A stretch of 5,397 nucleotides of DNA, taken from assembly GCA_028687155.1 (NCBI GenBank), contig JAQUAR010000129.1, forward strand, positions 1 through 5,397, in the 5' to 3' direction. This DNA comes from Methylacidiphilaceae bacterium. Lineage in GTDB: Bacteria > Verrucomicrobiota > Verrucomicrobiia > Methylacidiphilales > Methylacidiphilaceae. Shown one piece after another: positions 5,171 to 5,397 of this stretch; positions within the stretch are counted from its first letter, which is position 1; each line of letters begins with the position of its first letter. A model generated the notes under the pieces. It was given only the letters and a program-made list of their open reading frames with translations. It did no database searches and was not told the origin of the DNA. A program made the position numbers and the translations under genes.

Positions 5171-5397
5171 CTACCGGGATTGCTTCCGCTCTTCTTTCCC
5201 GAGGTGCAACGCCTGCCGGATCTTCGGCATCTCCAGGGAGAACTCCGGCAGGAGCGGAGTCCTCAAGGTCTCCTTGAAGGTCTGGAGGGCGACCGGCTTT
5301 TCCGCGTCTTCCGAAAAGCGGTAAATTCGGATCGTCTCCTCCCGCCGGTCGAAAATCCAGTATTCCCGAACTCCCGCCATGCGGTAGATCTCCACTT
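5171..5397 (-). CDS. Uma2 family endonuclease-like protein, C-terminal part, cut by the right window edge
   Basis: The minus strand reads 74 codons to a TAG at 5173-5171, with two further bases of an upstream codon at the edge. The sequence VEIYRMAGVREYWIFDRREE, followed by TIRIYRF and then LRTPLLPEFSLEMPKI, is the standard C-terminal end of Uma2 (DUF820) proteins, whose usual form is Y-x-x-A-G-V-x-E-Y-W-(I/L)-(V/F)-D and later SPLLPGFSL. The family has a PD-(D/E)XK nuclease-like fold. The catalytic Asp and E-x-K lie upstream and cannot be checked here. Full members are about 180-200 aa. The GTG at 5395 is an internal valine codon, not a likely start. The tail ALHLGKEERKQSR is basic. The cellular role of the family is not established, and copies are often scattered and numerous in a genome. 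It converges on the DUF29 gene. Confidence 0.85.
   Translation of the reverse strand, partial: VEIYRMAGVREYWIFDRREETIRIYRFSEDAEKPVALQTFKETLRTPLLPEFSLEMPKIRQALHLGKEERKQSR

Overview
This is a GC-rich bacterial chromosomal window (roughly 60-65% G+C by eye). It holds five protein genes, two of them cut by the window edges. No RNA gene, CRISPR array, insertion sequence or phage gene was seen. The polyphosphate kinase and error-prone polymerase types fit a free-living Gram-negative-like bacterium. DUF29 and Uma2 families are multicopy in cyanobacteria, some proteobacteria and some Verrucomicrobiota-type genomes. The phylum cannot be fixed from this sequence alone.

Layout, left to right. (1) 1-604, minus: N-terminal 201 codons of polyphosphate kinase PPK1, running off the left edge. 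(2) 605-772: a divergent intergenic region. (3) 773-1165, plus: a small SCP2-like (sterol-carrier/lipid-binding fold) protein with a good Shine-Dalgarno sequence. (4) 1166-1205: a 40-bp convergent junction with a GC-rich dyad, probably a shared terminator. (5) 1206-4301, minus: full-length error-prone DNA polymerase DnaE2 (ImuC), 1031 aa, with catalytic aspartates intact and the PHP metal site degenerate. (6) 4302-4537: a divergent intergenic region with an AT-rich promoter-like island, a Shine-Dalgarno hairpin in front of dnaE2, and a nested inverted repeat in front of the next gene. (7) 4538-5071, plus: a DUF29-family protein with visibly lower GC. (8) 5072-5170: a convergent spacer with a 7-bp inverted repeat. 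(9) 5171-5397, minus: C-terminal 74 residues of a Uma2-family (PD-(D/E)XK nuclease fold) protein, running off the right edge.

How the genes relate. The window does not look like one operon or one system: every adjacent pair is divergent or convergent. The left part is housekeeping or stress physiology: polyphosphate synthesis, and damage-tolerant DNA synthesis by DnaE2. The right part (DUF29 and Uma2) looks accessory. DnaE2 normally works with ImuA and ImuB, and neither gene is adjacent here. I found no convincing new multi-gene system. The points most worth a second look are the isolated dnaE2 with its eroded PHP site, the self-complementary translation-start regions of the divergent dnaE2/DUF29 pair, the nested inverted repeat, and the lower-GC DUF29/Uma2 block.
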